The position numbers and the translations under genes are program-made. From Hyphomicrobiales bacterium (GTDB lineage: Bacteria; Pseudomonadota; Alphaproteobacteria; Rhizobiales; Beijerinckiaceae): a stretch of DNA of 46,563 nt. Location of the stretch: assembly GCA_027489535.1 (NCBI GenBank), contig JAIXZO010000009.1:1-46563 (forward strand), read 5' to 3'. Position 1 is the first letter of the stretch. Each line of letters starts with the position of its first letter. A model generated the notes under the pieces. The model was not told where the DNA came from and did no database searches. It saw only the letters and a program-made list of their open reading frames with translations. This document shows positions 16,719 to 25,512 of this stretch, piece after piece.

Positions 16719-17653
16719 TGCCTGCGCTCCACCGTAAAGCGCAGCGCGGCGCGCAGCATGTCCGCTTCCGGCCCGAAGCCCGCAAGCGCTTCGAGCGCGA
16801 CGCGCGCCAAGCGGTCCCGCTCGGCCTTCGCGCCGTCGAGGCCCAGCCGGCCCACCAACGTCGCCTTGCCGCGTTCCGCGTCCTTGCCCGTCGCCTTGCC
16901 GAGCGCCGTTGCGTCCGCTTCCACGTCGAGAATGTCGTCGGCGATCTGAAACGCCGCGCCCAGCGCCTTGCCGAAGGCGAGCAGCGCCGCGCGCTTGTCC
17001 TCGGTCGCGCCCGCCGCGATCGCCCCGGCCTCGGTCGCGAAGGCGAGCAGCGCGCCCGTCTTCATGGCTTGGAGGGTGCGTATGTCCGCGTCGTCGAGCT
17101 GCAGCGGCCGCCCGTCCGGGCTGTGGCGTCCCTCCGCTTCCAGGTCGAGCGCCTGTCCGCCGGCCATGCCGCCCACGCCCGAGGCGCGCGCCAGCCCCGT
17201 CACGAGCCGAATGCGCACCGCCGCATCGGGATGCACGGTGTCGGACGCCATCGCGTCGAAGGCGAGCGTCAGCAGCGCGTCGCCCACGAGAATGGCGGTG
17301 GCCTCGTCGAAGGCCTTGTGAACCGTCGGCCTTCCCCGGCGCATGTCGTCGTCGTCCATCGCGGGCAGGTCGTCATGCACCAGCGAATAGCAATGCACGA
17401 GTTCCAGCGCGGTCCCCGCCGTCAACGCCGCCGCCTCCGAGCCGCCGCAGGCCAGCGCGCTTTCCACCAGCAGAAACGGCCGCAGCCGCTTGCCGCCGGC
17501 CATCGCCGCATAGCGCATAGCCCCCGTCAGCCGCGCGGGCCGCACGATCTCGCCGGCAGGCGCACGGTCGGAGAGCAGGCGGTCGAGTTCGGCTTCGACG
17601 GCCTCGGCGAGAGCCGCCAAACGCTGCGTGAAATCGGAATCGGTGGCCATCAT
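16715..17653 (-). CDS. ispA: Polyprenyl diphosphate synthase (farnesyl/geranylgeranyl type)
   Basis: Condenses isopentenyl diphosphate with allylic diphosphates. The 312-residue product (ATG at 17653, or MATDSD at 17650) has GGKRLRPFLL (53-62), the first Asp-rich motif DDLPAMDDDDMRRG (94-107) and the second motif DDILD (239-243). The residue before the first motif is in HCYSLVHDD, as in bacterial short-chain IspA. Chain length (C15 against C20) cannot be fixed by eye. Coupled to the DUF1345 gene downstream and divergent from mtgA, with an 80-bp gap. Confidence 0.92.
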   Translation of the reverse strand: MMATDSDFTQRLAALAEAVEAELDRLLSDRAPAGEIVRPARLTGAMRYAAMAGGKRLRPFLLVESALACGGSEAAALTAGTALELVHCYSLVHDDLPAMDDDDMRRGRPTVHKAFDEATAILVGDALLTLAFDAMASDTVHPDAAVRIRLVTGLARASGVGGMAGGQALDLEAEGRHSPDGRPLQLDDADIRTLQAMKTGALLAFATEAGAIAAGATEDKRAALLAFGKALGAAFQIADDILDVEADATALGKATGKDAERGKATLVGRLGLDGAKAERDRLARVALEALAGFGPEADMLRAALRFTVERRH

Positions 17654-17733
17654 GCGTTTTCCGGTGGTGCGGTCCCGCCGAAAGGCGGGTTCGTCTCGCT
17701 TGCCGGAAGCCTTGCGATCGGTCAAGTTTTCGC

Positions 17734-18441
17734 ATGGTCGAGCGTTCTGCGATCCGCCGCGGCCCGTTGCGCCGCATCCTTCGCATCCTCGCCGGCGTGC
17801 TCGCGGCGTCGGTTCTCGCGCTCGCCGTCCTGATCGTGCTCTACCGCTTCGTCCCGCCCGTCTCGACACTGATGCTCGCGCGGTGGGTCTCGTTCGAGCC
17901 GGTCGACCGGCGCTGGATGCCGCTTTCCGCCATTTCCCCCAAGCTCGTCGCCGCCGTCGTCGCGTCCGAAGACGCCCGCTTCTGCACCCATGGCGGCGTC
18001 GATTGGGCGGCGCTGCGCGACGTCATGGAGGATGCGGGCGAGGACGGGCCTTCCCGCGGCGCGTCCACCATCGCCATGCAGACCGTCAAGAACGTCTTCC
18101 TCTGGCCGTGGCGCTCCGCCTTGCGCAAGGCGGTCGAAATTCCGCTCGCCATGGCGGTCGATCTCGTCTGGTCGAAGCCGCGGGTGATGGAGGTCTATCT
18201 CAACGTCGCCGAATGGGGCCCCGGCGTGTTCGGCGCGGAAGCCGCCGCCCGCCTGCATTTCAACAAGTCGGCCGCCGCATTGACGGCGCGCGAAGCCGCG
18301 CTGCTGGCGGCGTCCCTGCCGGATCCCATCCGCCGCAACCCGGCGCGGCCGGGGCCCGGCCTGTCCAAGCTGGCCGGGTCCGTCACCGCCAAGGCCGCCG
18401 CCGTCGAGTTCCCCGGCGGCTGCGGCCTCAAAGGAGGATGA
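17734..18441 (+). CDS. mtgA: Monofunctional biosynthetic peptidoglycan transglycosylase
   Basis: GT51 enzyme that polymerises lipid II into glycan strands. The 235-residue protein has one N-terminal membrane anchor (about 15-38) and the GT51 domain: catalytic Glu79 in ASEDARFCTHGG, the motif GASTIAMQTVKNVFL, RKAVEIPLAM, and EVYLNVAEWGPGVFGAEAAA. Length is normal for MtgA. It overlaps the convergent alginate-lyase-like gene at the 3' ends by 14 bp. mtgA followed by rpmF is a familiar rhizobial order, here interrupted. Confidence 0.95.
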   Translation: MVERSAIRRGPLRRILRILAGVLAASVLALAVLIVLYRFVPPVSTLMLARWVSFEPVDRRWMPLSAISPKLVAAVVASEDARFCTHGGVDWAALRDVMEDAGEDGPSRGASTIAMQTVKNVFLWPWRSALRKAVEIPLAMAVDLVWSKPRVMEVYLNVAEWGPGVFGAEAAARLHFNKSAAALTAREAALLAASLPDPIRRNPARPGPGLSKLAGSVTAKAAAVEFPGGCGLKGG

Positions 18442-19528
18442 CGCGCATCCAATCGCTCGGCGGTCGGCCGGCCGCGGCCGACGTCACGTCCAGCACGGGC
18501 CGCCAGCGCGGGCTCAACGCGGCGGCGCGCTCGAACATCCACGCCCCGTTCCCCGGTTGCCAAAGGCCGGAGTAACCCGGAGTCCCCCGCTCCTTGCGCG
18601 CACGGTCGAAGGCCACCGGCGAACCCTCGAATTCCTCGTTCTTCAAGCGGCCGGTCATATACGGCACCGTCCAGTCGATGGCGGTCGCGACCGAGGCCCC
18701 GGCCGCGTTGCGTCGATTCAGCCAGTCGTGCCCGTGCGCGCGCGTCGCCAGGCACGCCAACGTCAAGGCATGGAGGGAATAGACGGTGTAGTGGATCGCA
18801 TGCCGCTCGCGGAAGTCTTGGAGCATCCCGTCGGGCGTGACGATGTGCTCGTCCAAAAACGTATCGAACAAGTCGCGCAGGCGTACGACCTCATCGAGAT
18901 CTCCGAGCGCATAGGCGCTCATCACGGCCAGTTTGTAGCGGTTCGACTGCCAATTGTTGCGGTCCGTGCCGCGCAGATAGGGAGGGCGCACGGCCGCCGC
19001 GTACCCCTCTTTGAAACGCAGCAGAAGCGCATCGAGCGCCGCATCCGTGTTCGGGTCGATGCGCCCGCGCACGAGGTCCGCCCCCATGATCAGCCGTTCG
19101 AACTTTTCCTCGTCGATGGGATTGAGGTTCGGCCGATAGGTTTTCGCCCAGGCGCCGATCATCCGGTCGGCTCCGGTCAAAAAGCGGTCTTCACGCGTGG
19201 CGGTGAAAGCCAGTCCAAGTTCGAGGATCGCTTGGAAGTCCTCCGTCGCGGCCTTGCTCTCCTCATAGGCCGCTTGCCCGGGATGACGACCCTCCAAGGT
19301 CAATCGTCTCAACGCGCGCGGCTCCCGCGCCAGATGCGCCTCGGCGCGTTTGACGATGGAGGCGACGGGCGCGCCGGGTCGCTTCACGCGCGTCGCGATG
19401 TCGTCGGGGTTCAGCAGCGCGAAGCGGCTTCGTGATGCGGCGAAACTCGGTGCGGGGGCGGCGAACGTGCCGGCGAGACCCGCCAAGACGGTTCTGCGAT
19501 CGAGGAAACGGGGCGTTGAAATCGACAT
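18428..19528 (-). CDS. Tat-exported alginate-lyase-family protein
   Basis: The 366-residue product (ATG at 19528) starts with a twin-arginine-like leader, DRRTVLAGLAGTFAAPAPSFA, with likely cleavage near residue 30, so a periplasmic protein. The rest is an alpha/alpha-toroid resembling alginate lyase family PL5/PF05426: DRMIGAWAKTY, NNWQSNRYKL at 191-200, and a Trp-rich C-terminal part. Substrate is unknown; many such proteins act on poly-uronic acids or are uncharacterised. Three hand-counted 60-base lines give 53, 58 and 57% G+C, clearly below neighbours, and it separates mtgA from rpmF, so it may be acquired. An upstream in-frame start at 19549 adds 7 residues and is less likely. Confidence 0.78.
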   Translation of the reverse strand: MSISTPRFLDRRTVLAGLAGTFAAPAPSFAASRSRFALLNPDDIATRVKRPGAPVASIVKRAEAHLAREPRALRRLTLEGRHPGQAAYEESKAATEDFQAILELGLAFTATREDRFLTGADRMIGAWAKTYRPNLNPIDEEKFERLIMGADLVRGRIDPNTDAALDALLLRFKEGYAAAVRPPYLRGTDRNNWQSNRYKLAVMSAYALGDLDEVVRLRDLFDTFLDEHIVTPDGMLQDFRERHAIHYTVYSLHALTLACLATRAHGHDWLNRRNAAGASVATAIDWTVPYMTGRLKNEEFEGSPVAFDRARKERGTPGYSGLWQPGNGAWMFERAAALSPRWRPVLDVTSAAAGRPPSDWMRVILL

Positions 19529-19698
19529 GGCGTAAAACACCGAGAGCAAAAAAGGACGTCGTGAACGCCTCCATCATGAAAGGAGGTTCACGCTCTTGGC
19601 AAATTCGTTCAAAACAGCGCGAGCGCCCTCGTTCGGGACTAGCCGGCGCGTCGAGCAGCTTGTATAGGACGGCCTCCAATTTGCCGGAAGGCTGCCGC

Positions 19699-19715
19699 TC
19701 GGCACGCCGTGCCGA
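19699..19715. promoter_or_regulatory. Perfect palindrome in the rpmF leader
   Basis: TCGGCACG, one base, CGTGCCGA: perfect 8-bp arms, ending 27 bases before the rpmF ATG. The single-base loop argues for a DNA operator rather than an RNA hairpin, but both are possible. Confidence 0.4.
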
Positions 19716-19742
19716 AGCCAGACAACCGACGCGGAGAGATCC

Positions 19743-19928
19743 ATGGCCGTTCCGAAAAGAAAGACGTCGCGCATGAAGCGCGGCTTCCGTCGCTCCGCCG
19801 ACGCCCTGACCGCCCCGACCTATGTCGAGGACAAGGACTCGGGCGAGCTGCGCCGTCCGCACCACGTCGATCTGAAGACCGGCATGTATCGCGGTCGCCA
19901 GATCCTCGCGGTCAAGAAGGACGCCTGA
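19743..19928 (+). CDS. rpmF: 50S ribosomal protein L32
   Basis: The 61-residue protein begins MAVPKRKTS, the L32 signature, and has [18 protein letters not shown] as in rhizobial L32. The zinc-ribbon cysteines found in many bacteria are absent, as is normal in this group (zinc-independent form). A CGGAGAGAT ribosome-binding site lies just upstream. A bidirectional terminator follows. Confidence 0.97.
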   Translation: MAVPKRKTSRMKRGFRRSADALTAPTYVEDKDSGELRRPHHVDLKTGMYRGRQILAVKKDA

Positions 19929-19954
19929 CGGCACCTTCGTCTGATTTCCATACG

Positions 19955-19985
19955 AAAAGGGCGGCCTCGCGGCCGTCCTTTTTGC
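19955..19985. terminator. Bidirectional intrinsic terminator between rpmF and phaR
   Basis: AAAAGGGCGGCC, loop TCGC, GGCCGTCCTTTTT: one G-T wobble in the stem, A-run on the left and T-run on the right, so it can end both rpmF (plus strand) and phaR (minus strand). Confidence 0.85.
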
Positions 19986-20003
19986 TTTTCTGCCGTGTTG
20001 CCG

Positions 20004-20582
20004 TCAGCGGGCGAGCTTGTCGAGCCGCTTCTGCATCTCGGCCAATTCGCGCTTGAGCCCGTCGATGTCCTCGTCCGGCTTGGCCGGCGCGGCGTCCGTC
20101 GTCTCCGCCTTCTCCTCGCCCGTCTTGACGATCGGGAACGGGGTGAACATCGACAGCGCCTCGCGGAACATCGCCATGTTCTTGTGGGTCTGCTCCTCCA
20201 TCACGCCGAACACCGACGAACCGAGCGAACCCGCGAACTGGTCGCGGATCTTCTGCTGGTTCTCGGTCAGCGAACGGATGGAATATTCCAGATAGCTCGG
20301 CACGAGCGACTGCATGCTGTCGCCGTAGAATCCGATCAGTTGGCGCAGGAAATTCACCGGCAGCAGGTTCTGCCCGCTTTTCGATTCCTGCTCGAAGATG
20401 ATCTGCGTCAGCACGGATCGGGTGATGTCCTCGCCCGATTTCGCGTCGGTGACGAGAAAGTTCTCGCCGCGCTTCACCATTCCCGCAAGGTCGTCCAAGG
20501 TGACGTAGGTGCTGGTGCCCGTATGGTACAGGCGACGGTTCGCGTATTTCTTGATGGCGACCGGTTCGTTGTCTTTGCTCAT
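20004..20582 (-). CDS. phaR: Polyhydroxyalkanoate synthesis repressor PhaR
   Basis: Regulator that binds both DNA and polyhydroxybutyrate granules and represses phasin and PHB genes until polymer is present. The 192-residue protein has the N-terminal PHB_acc_N DNA-binding region IKKYANRRLYHTGTSTYVTL (10-29), then LVTDAKSGEDITRSVLTQI and QNLLPVNFLRQLIGFYGDSMQ of the accumulation domain, and a charged C-terminal coiled coil (LKRELAEMQKRLDKL). Divergent from phaA with a 264-bp gap that holds an 8-bp inverted repeat. Also called AniA in rhizobia. Confidence 0.96.
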   Translation of the reverse strand: MSKDNEPVAIKKYANRRLYHTGTSTYVTLDDLAGMVKRGENFLVTDAKSGEDITRSVLTQIIFEQESKSGQNLLPVNFLRQLIGFYGDSMQSLVPSYLEYSIRSLTENQQKIRDQFAGSLGSSVFGVMEEQTHKNMAMFREALSMFTPFPIVKTGEEKAETTDAAPAKPDEDIDGLKRELAEMQKRLDKLAR

Positions 20583-20681
20583 GACTCACGCCGCTGCGCG
20601 GCTCCTCCTGCGGGCGCCGCTGTGCTTTCGGGAGTTAAGCCCGTTCCGGCGCTGTAGAAAAGAACTTTTCGACTTTCGTCC

Positions 20682-20713
20682 ATCAGCAACTCGACGAAGC
20701 CCGAATTGCTGAT
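20682..20713. promoter_or_regulatory. Inverted repeat in the phaR-phaA divergent region
   Basis: ATCAGCAA (20682-20689) and TTGCTGAT (20706-20713) are perfect 8-bp inverted arms separated by 16 bases, i.e. about two helical turns centre to centre, as expected for two dimer half-sites on one DNA face. It lies 100 bases upstream of phaR and 133 upstream of phaA. PhaR itself is a candidate ligand, but the arms do not match CTGC-N3-GCAG. Confidence 0.5.
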
Positions 20714-20831
20714 AAGCCGAAACGGCCTCACGCCTTGACGCGGAGGTGCCGGGGGTCGAAAAATCGCGTCAACTCGACAAAAAACCGCCCGGGCCTTAGC
20801 GATGGTGCGGTCCAACCAACAACTTTCCTTC

Positions 20832-20837
20832 GGAGGA
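20832..20837 (+). promoter_or_regulatory. Shine-Dalgarno site fixing the phaA start
   Basis: GGAGGA nine bases before the ATG at 20847. It rules out the in-frame GTG start at 20802 and indicates strong translation. Confidence 0.7.
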
Positions 20838-20846
20838 AATCCCACT

Positions 20847-22025
<1,179 letters not shown>

Positions 22026-22038
22026 GCGCTCCGAACTG

Positions 22039-22067
22039 AAAGGCGTCGCGAGAGCGACGCCTTTTTT
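22039..22067 (+). terminator. Intrinsic terminator after phaA
   Basis: Perfect 11-bp arms AAAGGCGTCGC / GCGACGCCTTT with a GAGA tetraloop and a T-run through 22067. It is one of the best terminators in the window and lies between phaA and phaB, which suggests the two can be expressed at different levels. Confidence 0.9.
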
Positions 22068-22129
22068 CGATCCGGGGGAGGGGGCTTTCCGGATTTTCCA
22101 GAAGCATGAAAAACGGACGAGGGGACGAA

Positions 22130-22855
22130 ATGGCTCGAGTTGCACTTGTGACGGGCGGAACCCGCGGCATCGGCGCCGCGATCGCCAAGACGCTGAAATC
22201 CGCAGGCTTCACGGTCGCCGTGAATTACGGCGGCAATGACGAGGCCGCGCAGCAGTTCACCGCGGAAACCGGCATCAAGGCCTACAAGTGGGACGTCGGC
22301 GATTATGACGCCTGCGCCGCCGGCATCGCGCAGGTCGAGGCCGAGGTGGGCCCCGTCGAAGTGCTCGTCAACAATGCGGGCATCACCCGCGACGGCATGT
22401 TCCACAAGATGACCAAGGACCAGTGGTCGGCCGTCATCCGCACCAATCTCGATTCCCTCTTCAACATGTGCCGCCCGGTGTGGGAAGGCATGCGCAACCG
22501 CAGCTTCGGCCGCATCATCGTCATCTCGTCGGTGAACGGGCAGAAGGGCCAGATGGGCCAGGTCAACTATTCCGCCGCGAAGGCGGGCGATCTCGGCTTC
22601 GTCAAGGCGCTGGCGCAGGAAGGCGCGGCCAAGGGCATCACCGTCAACGCGATCTGCCCCGGCTATATCGGCACCGAAATGGTGCAGGCCATCGCCGAAG
22701 ACGTGCTGAAGACCCGCATCCTCCCGCAGATCCCGGTCGGCCGCCTCGGCACCCCCGAGGAAATCGGCCGCTGCGTCGCCTTCCTCGCCGCCGACGACGC
22801 CGGCTTCATCACCGGCTCCACGCTGTCGGCCAACGGCGGACAGCTGATGTCCTAA
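22130..22855 (+). CDS. phaB: Acetoacetyl-CoA reductase
   Basis: NADPH-dependent reductase making (R)-3-hydroxybutyryl-CoA for PHB. From the ATG at 22130 the product is 241 residues, the standard length, beginning MARVALVTGGTRGIG. Cofactor loop GGTRGIG is at 9-15, NNAG at 81-84, and the catalytic Ser134, Tyr147 and Lys151 lie in SSVNGQKGQMGQVNYSAAK. A GAGGGGA ribosome-binding site precedes this start; a start at 22106 lacks one. A terminator follows. Confidence 0.96.
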   Translation: MARVALVTGGTRGIGAAIAKTLKSAGFTVAVNYGGNDEAAQQFTAETGIKAYKWDVGDYDACAAGIAQVEAEVGPVEVLVNNAGITRDGMFHKMTKDQWSAVIRTNLDSLFNMCRPVWEGMRNRSFGRIIVISSVNGQKGQMGQVNYSAAKAGDLGFVKALAQEGAAKGITVNAICPGYIGTEMVQAIAEDVLKTRILPQIPVGRLGTPEEIGRCVAFLAADDAGFITGSTLSANGGQLMS

Positions 22856-22876
22856 CGCCGATTTTCGGCTAGGCTG

Positions 22877-22908
22877 AAGGCGCGGTCCGCAAGGCCCGCG
22901 CCTTTTTT
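22877..22908 (+). terminator. Intrinsic terminator after phaB
   Basis: Perfect 9-bp arms AAGGCGCGG / CCGCGCCTT with a 10-base loop and a T-run (22903-22908). It ends the phaB transcript just before the DUF805 gene. Confidence 0.9.
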
Positions 22909-22929
22909 CATGCCTGCACGGATTGTCCG

Positions 22930-23340
22930 ATGTCGAAATATTTGAGCCTGCGGGGCCGCCTCGCCCGATTGCCGTTTCTGCTCTGGAGCCTTTCGATGCT
23001 GATGATCGCGATCGCGAGCGTCATCATCGTCGTTCTCCCGGTCATCGCCGCCAAGATCCCCTGGCTGTTGCTGCTTCTCGTCCCGCTTTTTGGCATCGTG
23101 TCCTGGATGGGCATCGTCATCCCCGTCCGGCGCTTCCACGATCTCGGCATGTCGGGGTGGCATATCGTCTGGTACGTCCTGCTGCCCTCCGTCGTCGGGG
23201 CCTTCGGTTCCGGAACACCCGGCGAGTGGGACTATTTCAGCATCGCCTCCGTCGCGATCTCCTTCGTCCTGTTCATGTTCCTCGCCGTCACGCCGGGCGA
23301 CGAGGGCGCGAACGGCTACGAGGCCGAGGCGTATCGGTGA
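22930..23340 (+). CDS. DUF805 membrane protein
   Basis: A 136-residue protein with about four hydrophobic segments. The family signatures are present: GRLARLPFLLW near the N-terminus and VRRFHDLGMSGWH in the middle. DUF805 proteins are small inner-membrane proteins of unknown role (for example YhaH/YhaI of enterics). It follows the phaB terminator, so it probably has its own promoter. No functional link to PHB is implied. Confidence 0.85.
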   Translation: MSKYLSLRGRLARLPFLLWSLSMLMIAIASVIIVVLPVIAAKIPWLLLLLVPLFGIVSWMGIVIPVRRFHDLGMSGWHIVWYVLLPSVVGAFGSGTPGEWDYFSIASVAISFVLFMFLAVTPGDEGANGYEAEAYR

Positions 23341-23389
23341 GGCGGGGGCCGCTTGCCCTGACGCCTCCCGGCGGGTCAATGTCCCGCCC

Positions 23390-24295
23390 ATGCAGTCTTC
23401 TTCCGATTCCGCCCGTCGCCGGGCTACCGTCGCCGGGTTCGGGGCCATCGCGCTTTGGGCGTCGTTGGCGTCGCTCACAGCCTTCACCGGCACCATCCCG
23501 CCGTTCCAGCTGAACGCGATGACGTTCTTCGCCGGCGCGCTGGCGGGCGCTGCGGGGTGGATCGCGCGGCCTTCGGCGATCAAGGCGATGGTGCAGCCGC
23601 CGGTGGTCTGGCTCGTCGGGGTCGGCGGGCTGTTCGGTTATCACGCGCTGTATTTCGCCGCGCTGCGGCTCGCGCCGCCGGCGGAGGCGGGGCTGGTCAA
23701 TTATCTCTGGCCGCTTTTGATCGTGCTCGGCTCGTCCTTGCTGCCGGGCGAGCGGTTGCGCGCCGTGCACGTCCTCGGCGCGGCGTCGGGCTTCGCCGGC
23801 GTGGCGGCCTTGGCCGTGGGGCGCGAGGGCGGCCTCGCCTTCGATCCGTCGCATCTTGCGGGCTATCTCTGCGCCTTCGCCGCCGCCTTCGTCTGGGCCG
23901 CCTATTCGCTGCTGTCGCGACGCCTCGGCGCGGTGCCCACCGATGCCGTCACCGGCTTCTGCTTCGCCACCGCGGTGCTGTCGGCCGTCTGTCACTTCGC
24001 CTTCGAGACCACGGTGCTGCCGCAAGGCGCGGGGCAATGGGGCGCGTTGCTCGCGCTCGGCCTCGGCCCGGTCGGCGCGGCCTTCTATCTGTGGGACGTC
24101 GGCGTGAAGAAGGGCGACATCCGCATGCTCGGCTTCGCGTCCTACGCCACCCCGGTCCTGTCCACGCTGCTGCTGATCCTTGCGGGCTTCGCCCAAGCCA
24201 CGCCGGTGCTTCTGGTGTCCTGCGCGCTCATCGTCGGCGGCGCGCTGCTCGCCACCTTGGCCCCGAAGGCGCGTCCCGCTCAGGCCGGACGGTAG
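23390..24295 (+). CDS. DMT-superfamily EamA exporter, YddG-like
   Basis: A 301-residue, roughly ten-helix drug/metabolite transporter with two EamA repeats (about 10-140 and 150-290). IALWASLASLTAFTGTIPPFQLNAMTF and FGYHALYFAALRLAPPAEAGLVNYLWPL resemble the YddG branch, which exports aromatic amino acids in enterics; substrate here is unproven. The start at 23390 has a weak ribosome-binding site. The 3' end overlaps the convergent GNAT gene by 16 bp. Confidence 0.85.
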   Translation: MQSSSDSARRRATVAGFGAIALWASLASLTAFTGTIPPFQLNAMTFFAGALAGAAGWIARPSAIKAMVQPPVVWLVGVGGLFGYHALYFAALRLAPPAEAGLVNYLWPLLIVLGSSLLPGERLRAVHVLGAASGFAGVAALAVGREGGLAFDPSHLAGYLCAFAAAFVWAAYSLLSRRLGAVPTDAVTGFCFATAVLSAVCHFAFETTVLPQGAGQWGALLALGLGPVGAAFYLWDVGVKKGDIRMLGFASYATPVLSTLLLILAGFAQATPVLLVSCALIVGGALLATLAPKARPAQAGR

Positions 24296-25035
24296 GTGTA
24301 GACATAGGCCTCGCGGAAGCCGAGTTCCGCATACAGCGCCCGCGCGGGCGCATTGTCGGCCGTCACCTGCAGATAGGCGCGCATCGCGCCCTGCCGCCGT
24401 CCCCAGGCCATCAGCGAGGACACGGCCCGCCGCGCATGGCCCTTGCGCCGTGCGTCCGCCCGCGTCGTCACATGGAAGATGCCCATCAGCCCGTCCCCGA
24501 CCGCCGCGCGCGCGAAGGCCGCGGGCGTGCCGTCCTGCATCGTCGTCGCGAAGGCTTGCGGATAAAGCACGTCGCCGAGCAGCCGCTCGATCACCGCCTT
24601 CTCCTCCGCCCCCACGCCGTTCGCCGCGGCCATCCCGTCGATCCATGCGCGGCTCGGCGCGGTCTCGATCGTCACCTCGGCGTCGAGCGCGAGCCCCGGC
24701 CCCAACGGCGCCACCTCCACCGCGGTGAAATCCAGCACCGGCACGCCTTGCCGGTCGAGCACGGCCGTCGCTTCCGCACCGGCGGCGGGCGTGATGCGCA
24801 CGGTGCAGGCCACGTCGCGTTGCCGGCAGAGCTTGCGCGCCAGCTCCAGCGTCTCCTCGAACTTGCCCGGCACGGGCGAAAGCGGCGTCAGCGCATTGAC
24901 GCGGCGCGAGCGCGATCCCGGCGCGAAACGCAGTTCCCAGCCGTTGAGCCGCACGATCTCCGGCGCGGGCCAAGCCTTGGCGCAATGGCGCTCCAGCGCG
25001 TCCACGAGGTCCGGCGCAGTTGCGGCGATGGTCAC
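24280..25035 (-). CDS. GNAT-family N-acetyltransferase
   Basis: The 251-residue protein carries a C-terminal GNAT domain: GLMGIFHVTTRADARRKGHARRAVSSLM contains the acetyl-CoA pyrophosphate-binding RRKGHA loop, and APARALYAELGFREAYVYTYR is the final helix-strand. The first 130 residues are a less conserved GNAT-like half, so it may be a tandem fold. Substrate is unknown. The GTG start at 25035 overlaps the stop of the upstream cupin gene (GTGA); the longer open frame to 25164 is cupin shadow. Confidence 0.85.
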   Translation of the reverse strand: MTIAATAPDLVDALERHCAKAWPAPEIVRLNGWELRFAPGSRSRRVNALTPLSPVPGKFEETLELARKLCRQRDVACTVRITPAAGAEATAVLDRQGVPVLDFTAVEVAPLGPGLALDAEVTIETAPSRAWIDGMAAANGVGAEEKAVIERLLGDVLYPQAFATTMQDGTPAAFARAAVGDGLMGIFHVTTRADARRKGHARRAVSSLMAWGRRQGAMRAYLQVTADNAPARALYAELGFREAYVYTYRPA

Positions 25036-25496
25036 GCGCCGCCCGCCGCGCGCGGCATCGGCCGCCATCCGGGCGGGGCCATTTCGAAGCCCGCGAAATC
25101 GAACCCCGGTGCGACGGTGCAGCCCATCAGGCTCCACGCACCGAGGCTCGTCGCGGTCTGCCATGCGCCGGCGGGAACCACCAGAGACGGCCGCTGCCCG
25201 CCCGCGACGTCCGGGCCGAGAATGAAGGCCTGCGCGTCATGCCCGTTCTCGGAGATCGTCAGCACGAAGGGCGCGCCCGCGTAGTGGTGCCACACCTCCA
25301 CCGCGTCGATGCGGTGCCATTCCGAGGTCTCGCCCACGCCGAGCAGATAATAGATGTGGCTGGAGGCCGCCCGTCCGTTCTCCACGAGCCGCGCGTCGCG
25401 AAACGTCTCGCGGTAATGCCCGCCCTCGGGATGCGGCGCGAGATCGAGCAGCCGGATGATCTCCTCCGGCCGGCGGTCGCTTTCCATCATGCGCAT
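25032..25496 (-). CDS. DUF985 (Cupin_5) family protein
   Basis: A 154-residue single-domain cupin. The N-terminal block IIRLLDLAPHPEGGHYRETFRD and the following SSHIYYLLGVGETSEWHRIDAVEVWHHYAG match the DUF985 family, whose members resemble sugar-phosphate epimerases or oxalate-decarboxylase-type cupins but lack a defined role. Metal-ligand-like His and Glu residues (EWHR, VWHH) are present. It is coupled to the GNAT gene downstream by a GTGA overlap and follows gloB with a 16-bp gap, suggesting a three-gene unit. Confidence 0.88.
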   Translation of the reverse strand: MRMMESDRRPEEIIRLLDLAPHPEGGHYRETFRDARLVENGRAASSHIYYLLGVGETSEWHRIDAVEVWHHYAGAPFVLTISENGHDAQAFILGPDVAGGQRPSLVVPAGAWQTATSLGAWSLMGCTVAPGFDFAGFEMAPPGWRPMPRAAGGA

Positions 25497-25512
25497 GTAA
25501 GGCTCCGGTCCG

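Noticed and set aside
20802-20846. Upstream GTG start for phaA
   Set aside because: Fifteen extra residues lack thiolase similarity and the GGAGGA site is correctly placed for the ATG at 20847.
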